64,000 nt of DNA. Origin: Escarpia spicata. Its lineage: Eukaryota > Annelida > Polychaeta > Sabellida > Siboglinidae. The stretch covers positions 46,111,764-46,175,763 of the forward strand of contig OZ023218.1 of assembly GCA_963995525.1 (NCBI GenBank). The letters are read 5' to 3'. Numbering within the stretch: position 1 is the first letter of the stretch; each line of letters begins with the position of its first letter. The notes beneath the pieces were generated by a model, which made no database searches, was not told where the DNA came from, and saw only the letters and a list, made by a program, of their open reading frames with translations. The translations under genes were made by a program, and so were the position numbers. Shown one piece after another: positions 13,901 to 24,128 of this stretch.

Positions 13901-16900
13901 CTGTGCTACACTTTTACCAGTCCAATGGACAGGACACTGTGAAACTTTTTTCCTACGCTGTCATCTGCCACTCCAGAAGTCTGCTGTCTGATGGAAGAAG
14001 CTAGCAAATAAAGATTTTATAAGACTTAAATCATTTTATTTTTGGACTTCTGGCTGAGTGTCTCTCAGTGCAACACTTGCAGTGTCAGAACCTGGCAAGC
14101 GTAAGTTCGATAAAAGTTAGTAAGTCAATAAAAAACAAAATGTGCCCTGCTAGGTTTTTCCACTGGAAAACAGAAGCGTATGAATTAGAGACACATAGCA
14201 CATTATTTCTAGAAATTACAAGTTTTCTTTGCTATATCTCCCTAATGATTTCTGTGTTACTGTCCTGCTAAAACCTGAGTTTGTGTCGCTGTTAGTTTTG
14301 GCCAGCAGTGATCACTGCATGTCACTGTTTTCTAATGGAAGTTTCTAAACTGACATAAGTTGAGCTGTGATTGAATGTTTGTTATTACTTTCTTTTTTTA
14401 GGGAGCAAGAACGACGAAGGAAAGCTGATGAACAAAAGGTTTGTGCGAGCTATATTTTAAAAATTCCATTCTGAGATTGTCCATCTTTTAAATATACATA
14501 TCCAATGAATCAACGTTTCCCATACGCTACATTTTTCTTTCCTCAACACACTGTCAAATTTATTCACGTAATATGCAATTTTTAAATAAAACAGTGCATA
14601 AAACAAAAAATGACATTAGCTTGTCAAATGTTTATTGTTCTGCTAGCCGGACCTGGCATCCAGTAATTTTGTAAAAGCAATTTATCGAATAGCATATCAA
14701 ATGCCAAAGTAACATGTGTGGCACCCGCAGCAAATATGTTCAGATAAATGCCAAAGTAACATGTATGGCATCCGTAGCAAATATGTTCAGATAAATGCCA
14801 AAGTAACATGTATGGCACCCGCAGCAAATATGTTCAGATAAATGCCAAAGTAACATGTATGGCACCCGCAACAAATATGTTCAGATAAATGCCAAAGTAA
14901 CATGTATGGCACCCGCAGCAAAAAAAATTCAGATAAATGCCAAAGTAACATGTATGGCACCCGCAGCAAATATGTTCAGATAAATGCCAAAGTAACATGT
15001 ATGGCACCCGCAGCAAATATGTTCAGATAAATCAATATTGTTCACATTGTACAAAACACTTTCTTAAAAACATTTAAAATAGAAATAATGCAACTTTAAT
15101 GGAGTATGGTGCTGTTTGTTTCATCGTTAAATTGGGCCATGGAATCATTATGCAACAGAATGTGGAAGTCTGTATATCAAAAACCGTACAATATATTGCA
15201 ATCAATTTGATATGAAAAAACCCTAAGTGATAAGATAAAATGTATGGTAGAAAAATAGAGGACTATGTCATACAAGACTGAGGGATGGGAGACTCCTACT
15301 AAGACTGACTTTTGTCGCTGTTGTAGGAGCCACCCTACAAGTTAATTTCAGCGATTATTTAACATATATAAAAGATGAAAATCCATAGTAAATTTACTGC
15401 AAAATCAATACAAGATAAATGTGCATATGCCCACATACTAAAAATACAAACTGTCAGTTTTTAAATTAAGTAATTTATAACCAGGAGTAGTTGACGCAAC
15501 CGTTCCCGTGTCTGCCTACAGAAAGATTATCTACTTACTGCGGTTATCGTTATGCAAATTGATTATTATGTCATATCCGACTTTCTTTTCATGTACATTT
15601 AATACGCTACAAATTTGGTCAAGATAGGACAAGTAGTTTTTAAGATATGACAGTTAAATATTAAAATATGATATTTCACAAGCTGTCTGCCGTGTCCAAC
15701 ATACAAGTACCACATTCCTTGTGTTATGCGTACAGTTTATTTAACAAATATTTGAGACTCGGAGATATATCAAATTTTGCATTTAAATATGCAGTTCCAT
15801 TTTTGGTCATTCCTGGGGTACCTGGATACAGACGTCTCAGCAGGTGCGATTTATTCATCCAAATATGAGCATCTGCCAACAGGATACCAGAACACTGTAG
15901 ACTGATAATTCAGATGGACCTCTTGGTGTTTTTCATCTAGTGTGACATTGGTAGATGTTAAATTACGATGATGGATTCAACAATGAAGGTTGGCATTGGA
16001 GATCGCTGTCAGAGTGGCAGATGCTGCTAAAAGGGGTTGGGCGCTAATTAGGGCATGTACGCTTAATAGAATGAACACAGCACCTGACACGACCTTGTTG
16101 TGTCTGCCTCCAGCATGAGGTGCAACGTCTGGTGCAGTCTCGGCTCCAGGAGAAGGCTCGCTACCGTAAAGAACTGGAGGAGGCACAAAGACGCGAGCAA
16201 CAGCAGAAAGAGATCATCGCTCAGCTGAGTCGACAGAAGGCAGAGATCGCCATGCAGCAGCTGAAGCTACGACAGAAGATGGCTGCCGACGAACACTGGC
16301 TGCAGTCCCGGCGGGAAAAGGTGGGTGGAGAGATTGTGGTTAAGTCTGCTTGGGTAAGAGACGGCGTCAGTTGATTTTAAACGGGGCAAAATTAACTTAC
16401 CTTGTTGACAGTTTGTTTAAAGTTTGGTCAGGGTTGTTTAATTTAATTTAATCACTTCAAAAATTAGTGATTTATGACTTTCAATTTATTTGCTGATTTA
16501 TGTGAATTTTAACACAAATAATGATTTCTTTACAAACAAAGTTAATGTTGTTTTTAATACAAAATCACAGTTGTTCCTTTTGTGGTCATGACATTTGCAC
16601 CTGTAGTAAGATTGATTGTAATTAGTTATGATAAGGTTTCATGTGCACACGGAATGCACTGAAGCTACAAAGAGTTGTCTACAAGAGGCAGCAGCATATT
16701 TTCAAGACGGACACCCCCGAGTTAAAATACATTTAGAACAAACATTTTTACAAGATGTTACCAATTCAATATGTTGACTTGTGTAAGACAGTCTGCACTA
16801 CAATTGTTAAGTACCAATTTGCAGTTAGATACCCTTGCTAACCCCTGGTAGAGTACACTGGGCCCTGGAAAGGTACTAATCCAAGAGAGACTATGGAACT

Positions 16901-18531
16901 AGATATAGTGTGGACATTGTCGCAGTGAACCCAGCATATACTGCCCCCCCCCCCCCCCCCCGGGTAACTGTTATGCTCCATACACACTAACATTTTGTTC
17001 AATCTGTTCAAGACATGTACGCAAATAAATGTTTAATAAAAACATCATTATAAACACCAATACCTCAGATTTAAAAACCAAATAAATAAAATGTTATCCA
17101 ATTTATCATTTTTTTTTAATCATGAATTTCAAACCCCGATTCCATTGAGGTGATTATGAGAATGCTAAATCCTCTGGTTTTATTGCGCCACTGAGCTAAG
17201 ATTTTCTTAGGGTATTTGTGCTGAAGAAGTCACATTATTAGTATTTGTTATGATTCCCAAAATAAAGTCTCTTTCTATAATATGAACTAAATATGGACTG
17301 ACATGCTGAAATACACCTCTGTACTTGATGTTATAGAGTCCTGGTACGCTCAACTCTCAAGATAATACACCACTAGGGTAAGTCACACACATAGTTGTAT
17401 CACATACAGTGTAGTACTGGATGGTTCTTATATTTCCATTAGTAGAAAAACAATATTTTACTTCAGTTGCTTGTTTTCGTTAATTAATTGCTGTCATTAT
17501 TAATATTTTTTATTTGGATAAGACGGAAACGCCAGTTAATTATCACCATTGATGTTTTGCTATTTTGGTACGAAAACGACGTCAAAATCAGTCAGGTCAT
17601 TTGGTTTTCATACTGATGTGTTACAATGGCACAACATACTGGCATCACAACCAAAATGATATGCAGCGACCTTGGTCAAGCTTTGCCTTGCTAACAATGT
17701 TTACAAATGTGCATTTTATGACAAGGGCGACATGATATCTTTCATAATGTCTGACATATTGCAATGCCATTTTGAAACCTTGATGGACCTAGTTGCATGT
17801 AGTAGCTGGCGTGATGAATAGGTAGGCATATTCAATGTATCATTGTGTGTCCTTACAAACCATTTGTTGTGGTTTCCAGGAATCGCCGACCAGCAGATGA
17901 CAGCGTAAACAGCGAGTCCACGCCAAAGCGACAACGAATTGAGAAAGCGGCATGTAATGGCAACAGAACAAGACCAAAAACTATATTGAGTGTTCGTATC
18001 ACTTCAAATGGTCACCGCAACGCGCCCGTGCATATTGACACCGATGACGATGACGACGATGACGTCATAATCATCGGGTCACAAGATGATGATTGCCCTA
18101 CGGCAGCAAAGTCATCGGTCAGCGTCAAGCTGGAGACGGTAAAGACCGAGAAGACGGATTCTACGACATCCGCTGATGCGTCTTCTGCCACCGCTGAAGA
18201 GGTTGTTCCCACCCACAACGAACAATCGTCCACGCCGACTGTGTCTGCGACGTCAGCTACTATGACATCATCTCCTGCGTCTGTGACGTCAACACCAGGT
18301 CCTGCCGATGTAGTTGCCCCTAGTGAAAAGGGCGAACGAGTTAGCGAGCTGAAACAACAATTAAAAGAAAGCGAGGACCGTTACATGTCACTGCAGCGAA
18401 ACGTCAGGTCTCTGCTGCAGATCATTGTGCCCGACCTTAATGTGCCGGCCTTGTCGTTTGTCAACGACATCGTCGTGGAGATGATCAAAGTAAACAGTCG
18501 CCAGGCGGGAGACGGGGGTGGGGACAAATAG
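2163..18531 (+). CDS. MORC3: MORC3-type GHKL ATPase / CW zinc-finger protein, 15 exons, first exon missing
   Basis: Nuclear chromatin ATPase of the MORC family; family members dimerise on ATP and read methylated H3K4 through the CW domain. Exons I assign: 2163-2235, 3089-3221, 4776-4993, 5522-5675, 6304-6442, 6809-6937, 7538-7657, 9531-9628, 10013-10096, 10556-10696, 12355-12435, 14402-14438, 16114-16320, 17337-17377, 17880-18531. Every junction is GT-AG and the phases agree throughout, giving 768 residues to the TAG stop. Order: GHKL ATPase, S5-like transducer, CW finger, coiled coil, acidic SIM, C-terminal coiled coil, which is the MORC3/MORC4 layout. The C-terminus (IVPDLN) and the acidic DDDDVIII patch favour MORC3. 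Human MORC3 is about 940 residues, so this copy is shorter in the middle. The initiator exon, expected to add about 10-20 residues, was not found and may lie upstream of the window. Confidence 0.93.
3419..4154. mobile_element. Foldback element with tRNA-like arms in a MORC3 intron
   Basis: The two arms, about 3419-3615 and 3957-4154, are inverted copies: CAGAAAGTAACGTGTATA at the left end and its complement at the right end. Each arm contains a tRNA-like segment. The left one has an A box TAGCTCAGTTGG (3533-3544) and a B box GGTTCAATCCC (3591-3601). The AT-rich centre is also partly self-complementary. No ORF. Probably a non-autonomous foldback or MITE that carries a pol III promoter in each arm. 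Confidence 0.8.
3524..3607 (+). other. tRNA-like segment (left arm)
   Basis: Has pol III A and B boxes and ends in CCGACACCA. The acceptor and T stems do not pair properly and the A-to-B spacing is long, so I treat it as tRNA-derived and not a working tRNA gene. The inverted partner is at about 3962-4046. Confidence 0.6.
5522..10096 (+). CDS. MORC3: MORC3 exons for the transducer (S5-like) half of the ATPase module
   Basis: Six exons (5522-5675, 6304-6442, 6809-6937, 7538-7657, 9531-9628, 10013-10096) encode the part of MORC proteins between the ATP site and the CW finger. Recognisable family signatures are [11 protein letters not shown], the GT-x-I-x-I-YNL strand, [54 protein letters not shown] with HNKQDF, and KLNDYWNEK. 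The least conserved exon is 6304-6442, which is also the variable linker in vertebrate MORC3. No stop or frameshift is seen. Confidence 0.93.
7695..8705. mobile_element. Probable hAT-type non-autonomous element in a MORC3 intron
   Basis: The ends are CAGGCCGGGGGTAATAG and, inverted, CATGCCTGGGCTCAATTA. Both subterminal regions are packed with TAATAGTAAT repeats, and there is no ORF inside. A clear 8-bp target duplication was not found, so the class is tentative. Confidence 0.5.
10556..12435 (+). CDS. MORC3: MORC3 CW zinc-finger exons
   Basis: Exons 10556-10696 and 12355-12435 encode the CW domain. It has the diagnostic order W-x-QCDNC, W-R-x-LP, LP-x-K-W-F-C, NPDP, and the fourth zinc-binding Cys in NRC just across the splice junction. 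Both conserved Trp residues that form the methyl-lysine pocket are there. The tail reads [19 protein letters not shown], very close to vertebrate MORC3. The two exons are separated by an intron filled with a 72-bp minisatellite and a SINE fragment. The acceptor at 10556 is a tandem CAGCAG, so the exon may start at 10556 or 10559, differing by one residue. Confidence 0.93.
10813..11917. repeat. 72-bp minisatellite, about 15 copies, intron after the CW exon
   Basis: The unit runs from GAGGTGAGTGGACATGAG through GGAAGGAGATACCATTA to GATCCAAGGAGGTGAATGG. Because 72 is a multiple of three, the reverse strand stays open for over 300 codons, but this is repeat and not a gene. Copies differ by a few substitutions. 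Confidence 0.95.
11931..12095 (+). mobile_element. SINE fragment (5' truncated)
   Basis: Contains the central and 3' part of the SINE family also at 12458, 30266 and 45609: TTAATTGCAGCGTGGCTGAAT, AGAAGTCGAGATGGTGTT, and the end CTGTATAAGAACTTACCTTT. It directly follows the 72-bp minisatellite. Confidence 0.8.
12458..12760 (+). mobile_element. tRNA-derived SINE, 3' end expanded into a minisatellite
   Basis: The tRNA-like head has A-box TGGTTTAGTGATTAGAGC and B-box GTTCGAATCC; the body matches the other SINE copies (ACATTGCTCCAGGTCACTCAGC, GCAGAGAAGTCGAGATG-type core). Its tail, CTTTGAGCAGTCC, passes without a break into the 36-bp array. Confidence 0.85.
12733..13945. repeat. 36-bp minisatellite, about 33 copies
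   Basis: The unit is CACTTTGAGCAGTCCAACGG followed by ACAGGACACTGTGCTA. Early units are 34-35 bp, later ones 36 bp, which opens long ORFs on both strands; these are artefacts of the unit length. The main variation is GAGCAG versus GACCAG. Confidence 0.95.
14402..16320 (+). CDS. MORC3: MORC3 middle coiled-coil exons
   Basis: Exon 14402-14438 (37 nt, [11 protein letters not shown]) and exon 16114-16320 (69 codons, from [10 protein letters not shown] to SRREK) form a continuous charged helix rich in Glu, Gln, Arg and Lys, typical of a coiled coil. The donor of the second exon is AAG|gtgggt; a stronger-looking GTAAGA lies in frame 33 bases downstream at about 16354, so an alternative longer exon is possible. 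The intron between them holds the 47-bp tandem repeat. Confidence 0.88.
14697..15030. repeat. 47-bp minisatellite, about 7 copies
   Basis: The unit is ATGTTCAGATAAATGCCAAA followed by GTAACATGTATGGCACCCGC and AGCAAAT. One copy has AAAAAAATTC in place of ATATGTTC. Located in the intron between the two coiled-coil exons of MORC3. Confidence 0.95.
16945..16961. repeat. Poly-C tract
   Basis: About 17-18 consecutive C residues in a MORC3 intron. The exact length may be a sequencing uncertainty. Confidence 0.9.
17337..17377 (+). CDS. MORC3: MORC3 41-nt micro-exon (predicted from phase)
   Basis: Without an extra exon the frame from 16320 (phase 0) does not reach the last exon, which needs two preceding bases. 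This 41-nt piece, flanked by TTATAG and a consensus GTAAGT, starts in phase 0 and ends in phase 2, so it restores the frame exactly. It encodes [14 protein letters not shown]. There is no homology evidence beyond this; the splice-site quality and phase fit are the support. Confidence 0.7.
17880..18531 (+). CDS. MORC3: MORC3 terminal exon: acidic SIM region and C-terminal coiled coil
   Basis: The exon begins NRRPADDS and runs 217 codons to TAG. A basic patch (PKRQRIEK) is followed by [19 protein letters not shown], a hydrophobic VIII core set in acid, the form of a SUMO-interacting motif and at the same place as the DDDDEDVIIL motif of vertebrate MORC3. A Ser/Thr/Pro-rich low-complexity stretch follows, then a coiled coil ending [20 protein letters not shown], which matches the MORC3 C-terminus. 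The protein ends in GDGGGDK. Confidence 0.92.
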
Positions 18532-21220
18532 AGACAGTGACACGTGCCAGCTTTGTCCTTGTGCACGTTTGCAAGTTCTGTAACATTCTCTGGTTCGTGG
18601 AACATGTGGCTCCATTGTAACAGCACACACAATATGGCAAGGTTACTCTGACAGCACAGGTGAACTTAATACCAAAGTTGCCCATAATTAATATGTCTTT
18701 ATTTTGCATGAGTCTTTATTTTGCAGGCCTTTATAAAGATTTGATTCTTGTATAGATTATGTTGCACAATTAAGATGCACTATTGTAAATACACGTGATT
18801 ACGTTGTTGCTATGTAGGAACATTTAGTAAAATAAGTTTGTATTGAAATGTAAACAGACTTGTTAGAGTTGCAGTCTTCATTGTGAAACAATCACTGCAA
18901 TGTATAGGTATTTCTGGCATCAGATATTTATTGTCAGTTTTGAAAACTAACAATACATGTCTGATGTGAGGAATTGCTGATGCGAGGAATCTAAAATATT
19001 ACGTTAACTCATAAATGTAACAATTAAATAATTGAAATATGTCAGTTCTGTAAACGTCTCATAATTGTTTAGGTTGGTGTTCCTGTCCACAGGTGCTATA
19101 CTTATGTTTGTAAAGTTTATACCTCTGCAGCTTTCATGCAGTCTACTGGTGTACCAAAATGCCTGAAATAAGCTTGCAGAATTAAAAATACAACTAAGAG
19201 ACAGAATAAATTCGTGGTAGAAGCATACACGTCGTGTTGACCTAGAACTGCCATTTTAAATTTAACAAGGCATAGTATCGTGGGATTGTCCCTACGGCCA
19301 TGTCACGGTTGCATCTAAAGCTTAACGAGGAGATCGTTGGTATTTGGAACCTGGTTTCAACGCAAGAAAATTCAACTTGGGCAAAAATGGGCGTAACTAC
19401 CGACATAACTGACAGATAGCCATTAAGACGGCAGTGCTTTTGATTCCAAAAACAAAATGGCGTACCCTGAATGGACGCGGTCGTTGTCAAGGCATAAACA
19501 TGGACTACTTTTAACGTGTTTCGTCGATTCGGATTTTTATTGTAATTTCACATTTGATGGGCCTTCTAAGTTAGTGCTAAAATTAGAAAACTGAACTAAA
19601 CAAAAAGTCAAGCAAATTATTTTTGATGTATTTCATACTGCTGTGGCATTAATAGGATAGCAAGTAACACTGGATATTTATATTACTTTTCATGTAGCCA
19701 CATATCTTATTACTTAAATGTAATATATTTGAACATACACTATGGTCTTTTTTCCTGACATTTTATTTTATTCCGATTCCTGTTGCTGCTTTCTGGACAT
19801 TTCTGCCCGTAAAACATGTAAAAGTCTGGCCTAATGGCATTTTGAACCCGCGACGTTAAATTGGTTTCAAGTGTATGATCACCAATATAATTAGAATAAT
19901 GAGCTCTTACCAAGCAATTAGTTGTTGCTTTATTAGAATATATGGTAGGATATTCGATAAGTTTCTCCTCGCCAAAAAAATACAAATGACAAATTATGCA
20001 CGGACAACCTAATTCCCTGATGTATGCAGCAAGTTTGATAAGAACTGAATTAAGTTGAACATTTGCATTATATGGAGCGAAAGAGAAAACATTTACCTGG
20101 TATCTAAATGTAGCCTACTGATAAAGCAACAACTAACATTCAATCGATTCCTAAATATAATGACATTTGGAAATACATGTATATGGAAAGGTGATGATTT
20201 CGTTATTGTGTTATGAATGTTTGTCTTGTGAAATAGCCTTTTTACCTCAGAAACGTTTGGCAGATAAGGTGGCTTATGAAAAAAGGATTCATAAGACGAG
20301 TGCATCAGCATTTAGTAGATTGCATACAATGTGAACGACATAATCCAGGTAAAACTGGACAACCGGTGTGTTGAATTATTTGAGAGATGTTTCACTTTAT
20401 ATTTGCTCACTGGATTTCCACTTTGTGGTATTAAAATGCAATGAACATTAAAAAGAATGTACAATGACGTCATTGTGTTGTAGTTGATGACACAAAATCA
20501 CTTCATCATCAGACTCCATGCCGGTTGCCTGTGTAGATGTCATGTCTATCAGACATGTGCTATCATTTCCCTTCAGTCTTTCCCATTGTCTCGAAATTGT
20601 TATATCATATTTGTATTGTTTTTCCTGATTCTGCACATCTTCTTTTATTTTTTTAATACTAAAAATGTTATGTCCCCTGTACTCTGTACATGCTTCTGAA
20701 GAGACACATTTCTCTTGCGTCAACTACTGGTTGTTTTGGCTTTACCCAAGTATCTAATATCATTGGGCCAGCTGTGACTTTCAACAAGACACGCACGCAC
20801 GCAAACACACACACACACACACATTATGGATATGTAACGTGCGTCATTGGAATGGGGATGGAAACATTGTCACTGACCGTGACCTTGCCAAACGCAGGCA
20901 GATTGCACACCAACATTGCAGACGTGAATGTGTATTGGTATCACAACAATCACACAACGCGTTCTTTTTAATGTTGCGTCAGCCAATATATACAAATAGC
21001 ATTAAAAAAGCTACCATTACAACGTATAGGCGAGATGTTCACACTCGTACGCATGAGTGGAAGCGATACACCGACCATCGACGGTAAGATAATTGCTGAC
21101 GTCGCCAAACATGTCATAACTTAGGTTTTCCATGCACCGGTATGTGTGTTTTTGCAAGTTGGATATATCCCTCTAATGCCTCACTAAAAATCAGCTATCC
21201 TTAAATATATTCCACAGTTG
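18532..21220. other. Intergenic, between convergent MORC3 and GPCR
   Basis: Holds the MORC3 3' untranslated region and the 3' flank of the GPCR. A short (AC)n run is at about 20806-20823. No coding exon recognised. Confidence 0.6.
19205..19210 (+). terminator. Possible polyadenylation signal of MORC3
   Basis: AATAAA about 670 bases after the MORC3 stop. It is the first canonical hexamer I noticed on the plus strand downstream; usage is not shown by sequence alone. Confidence 0.35.
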
Positions 21221-24128
21221 CTAGTATGCAGAGTCCATTAGCGGATTTAACGGAGTTGACGGTTGCTCGTTCGCGTCCGTTTCTTTGCGTTTAATCCGAA
21301 ACCACATCTTGGCGAGACAGTCCCTGCTCCTTCGATACAACCGGTGGTATCCGGTCTGTAGACTGGTCATGCGCATTGCACACAGGATGGGGTTAAGCAG
21401 ACATGCGCCCAGGATAAAAGTGTGACACACGGCAAGTCCCATCGAGACGATTATAGAGTCCTCGTCTACCCCGCGACTCAGCTGCACACATTTCACGACG
21501 AGGTAGGGCAGCCATGTGACGGCATGCACGACAGCCATAATCACGGTGGAATTAACGCGATGCGTCGATCTGCGCGAAGTTCGCGTCTCCACGCCATCTA
21601 CGATGCTCTCAATGGGCCTGAGGTGGGCGACGATGCGGCCGCACATGAACGCCGTGAAGAAGAACGCGCCGGCCGTCAAGAAGGTGCTCACAATAAGCCC
21701 CACCTGTTGGTGGGTGTGCGCATGCGCGCAGAACGGCCGGAAGTCGACGTAATGGCCGGCAGCCGTCGCCAGGAAGCCAGAGCATGCCATGAGGACGCCC
21801 ACGACCCACGCCAGCCCGATCACGGCCCATACGCGCCTCTGAGACACGATCTTGTTGTAGTGTAGCGGTCGGAAGATGGCGACACTATGACATGTCGTTA
21901 AAGCGATCATTAGCCACGCGGAGGCGTTGCAGGCGCACAACAGCAGCGATATGTTGATCGACTCCTGGCAGACGCTGCAAGCAGAATAAGTGTGTGGAGT
22001 TACCTCAGACGACAGAGTATTGTTTATCAATACGCGGTATTGCAATTATGTAATAAAGATATGTACTAGGTAGGCCTAATCAGCAGTGCCATACACTCTT
22101 AGCATTGTCCGACGAATCCGGCAGTGCCGAGTTAGGCCAATCCCCAAGGACCGCGGAGGCCCATGGGCAGTGGTTTGCCAATTATCCTATCACACTAGTT
22201 CTCTATCCGTCCTGCTATATATTAACACAAATATGTATCATATAGTAATTTCATTTCAGAATGTATGCCTAGAAGCGACGCACAACAGAGGCCCAAACGT
22301 CGTACGCATGTACAGTCAATATACCTAGTCTTAGGTAGGATATACGTTCCTGTGACATCATTGTGAGAAACGTATTCCTGATGTGTTTCAATTTGGAAAA
22401 CTAACGTTGAGTACTGCAGGTGGTGACCATCAACACTAGACAGATATATACCAAGTGCTATTTCGACATTAGGAAATACACCATTAATTCTCTTATCTAT
22501 TATCAACGTATACAGGAAATGTTCTATGCAACCGCTTTCCTTATCTGGAACATCGTTGAAAATTCAGTTCAGTGCACAATCCTTGATCCAAATTGTCATT
22601 TTGCAAGTCAATTAGTGCAAGAACCGAGTCTTGCTTACCCAATAGCAGGCCCCTATGTAAATTGTCCCGTTACTATGTAGAAGATTTTTCGTCACCTGCA
22701 TTTATTCGACCCTAAAACAATGAGACCATGACCCAACAAACGTGAAGGTTCCCATATAAACTGGGGGCCCGTGAACTACTTCCCAGTCTGCCTTACCCTA
22801 CATGTGGCACTGCGAATCCGCTGAGCAGGCCACGTGTCCAGTATGGAGAGCATGATACACGTCCTAACTGTGTCTCCTTTGCGGAACTGCAGGAGGGGAC
22901 AAGATGCATACCACACATTCGCTTCAAATATATTCCCAAAAAGATCTACAATCGCATGACACCCCACTTGAAACACCGCTAGTCCCACAACGCGAATTGT
23001 TATCGAGTGGTTTGAAACGATGCTAAACGCATAAACGTTCACTTCGCGAACTTTTATGAGACCGTCTCTTAAAGGGATGCCAGTCAGTTCCTCTATTCAT
23101 CCTCGCGCGCCAAGGGTCGCTGCTGCTGATTACGTCAGTATCAGCCAGCAGTACCCCCTGGCTGATCGCTTTGCGAAACTCTGAATTTAAGCTCGGCCTA
23201 TGAAATCGGTCACTAGATCTCTGAATGTCGGGAGGTCAGGTGGTCATAATAAAACTAATTTCCACCAACCGTGGCTGGTGTTACATGCAATGTTTAGGAA
23301 GTAGAAGCAATTATTCGAATACACAATACCGCTCAGCTGCGCGTGCTAATGGGCGAACGGGTCATTATATATTGGGATTCCTAGAAGTCGTTTATCCGTC
23401 GTCAAATTGGGGGCGGGTATTTGCGCTGTTCTTACGGGTGGTGCAGTCGCGACTGACGAAGTCAATTACTAGTTTGACTCGGCTAACTTCCGCACTTCGC
23501 GTAGGGGATCAGCTAGTTTTGCATGGCAAAGAGCCCTGGCGCGCGAGGATGCCTCTACTCGGAATTAGTAGGCGCAGTAATTTGTAACAGGGAATCTGTT
23601 GTGCAGAACGTGGGACGTCGTTGAACACCAAGGGGTAGGTGTTGCAGTCAGTTCAATCCGGCGCGGTCGTACTGCCAATAAAGCTTGTTTTGAAACGGAA
23701 TGTTTCGTACCTTCCAAATTGCGAACGTTGTTACGGGCTTAATAAATACAATTTGTCGGGCAGTATACCGTCAACACAGTTATTATAGTCTTAATGATAT
23801 CATATTTATTAATAAGTGAAAAACTAGGCACCGATTTGCCTCACTTTAGAACGTACCTGTATGAGAAATACGGCGTCATGACCGCCCACGCCGCCAGCAT
23901 GTCGCTGAAAGAGATACTCGTCAGCAGTTGTAGTCTCGGAGTGAGTCTAGGCACCACACCGTAGATGACGACGAGAGAGAGGCAGTTGGCGAGCAGGGCC
24001 GCCGCCGCCAGACATCCGTGGAGCACGCGCAGGGCCAGCCAGGTCGTCTCGTCGACGGCGTGACCGCGTGATGCCTTGTCGATGACGTCGACACCTGGCG
24101 GCGAAGACATTACACTGATGTTCGCCAT
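21221..24128 (-). CDS. Rhodopsin-class (class A) G-protein coupled receptor, two exons
   Basis: Exon 1 is 24128-23857 (ATG, 90 codons plus AG), exon 2 is 21974-21221; the AG|C junction gives 341 residues. Seven hydrophobic segments are visible. TM1 has LLANCLSLVV (Asn48), TM2 SFSDMLAAW (Asp76), TM4 a central Trp (147), TM6 VTWLPY, TM7 LLNPILC. Cys93 at the top of TM3 and Cys173 in the second extracellular loop can form the usual disulfide. The N-terminus has an NIS glycosylation site. Anchoring on VAIFRPLHY, the DRY position reads CHS, and NPxxY reads NPILC, so both activation motifs are altered. No close subfamily is recognised; a lineage-specific orphan receptor is likely. The single intron falls after TM2. 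Confidence 0.85.
21975..23856 (-). other. GPCR intron
   Basis: Bounded by GTACGT at the donor and TTGCAG at the acceptor. The end at 23590-23700 carries a dispersed repeat also found at 30110-30235. Nothing else recognised. Confidence 0.75.
23590..23700 (+). repeat. Dispersed repeat ending GCCAATAAAGCTTG, copy 1
   Basis: Matches 30110-30235: TCGTTGAACACCAAGGGGTA, then GCCAATAAAGCTTGTTTTGA. Possibly the 3' end of a non-autonomous retroelement with its own AATAAA; family unknown. Confidence 0.65.

Noticed and set aside
12871..14004. Long ORFs on both strands ([12 protein letters not shown] repeats)
   Set aside because: Product of the 36-bp minisatellite whose unit is a multiple of three; located in a MORC3 intron.
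21975..22045. GPCR exon 2 as an independent gene starting near 22045
   Set aside because: The first codon there is TTG and the sequence before 21974 is intron; the AG acceptor and phase join it to the TM1-TM2 exon.
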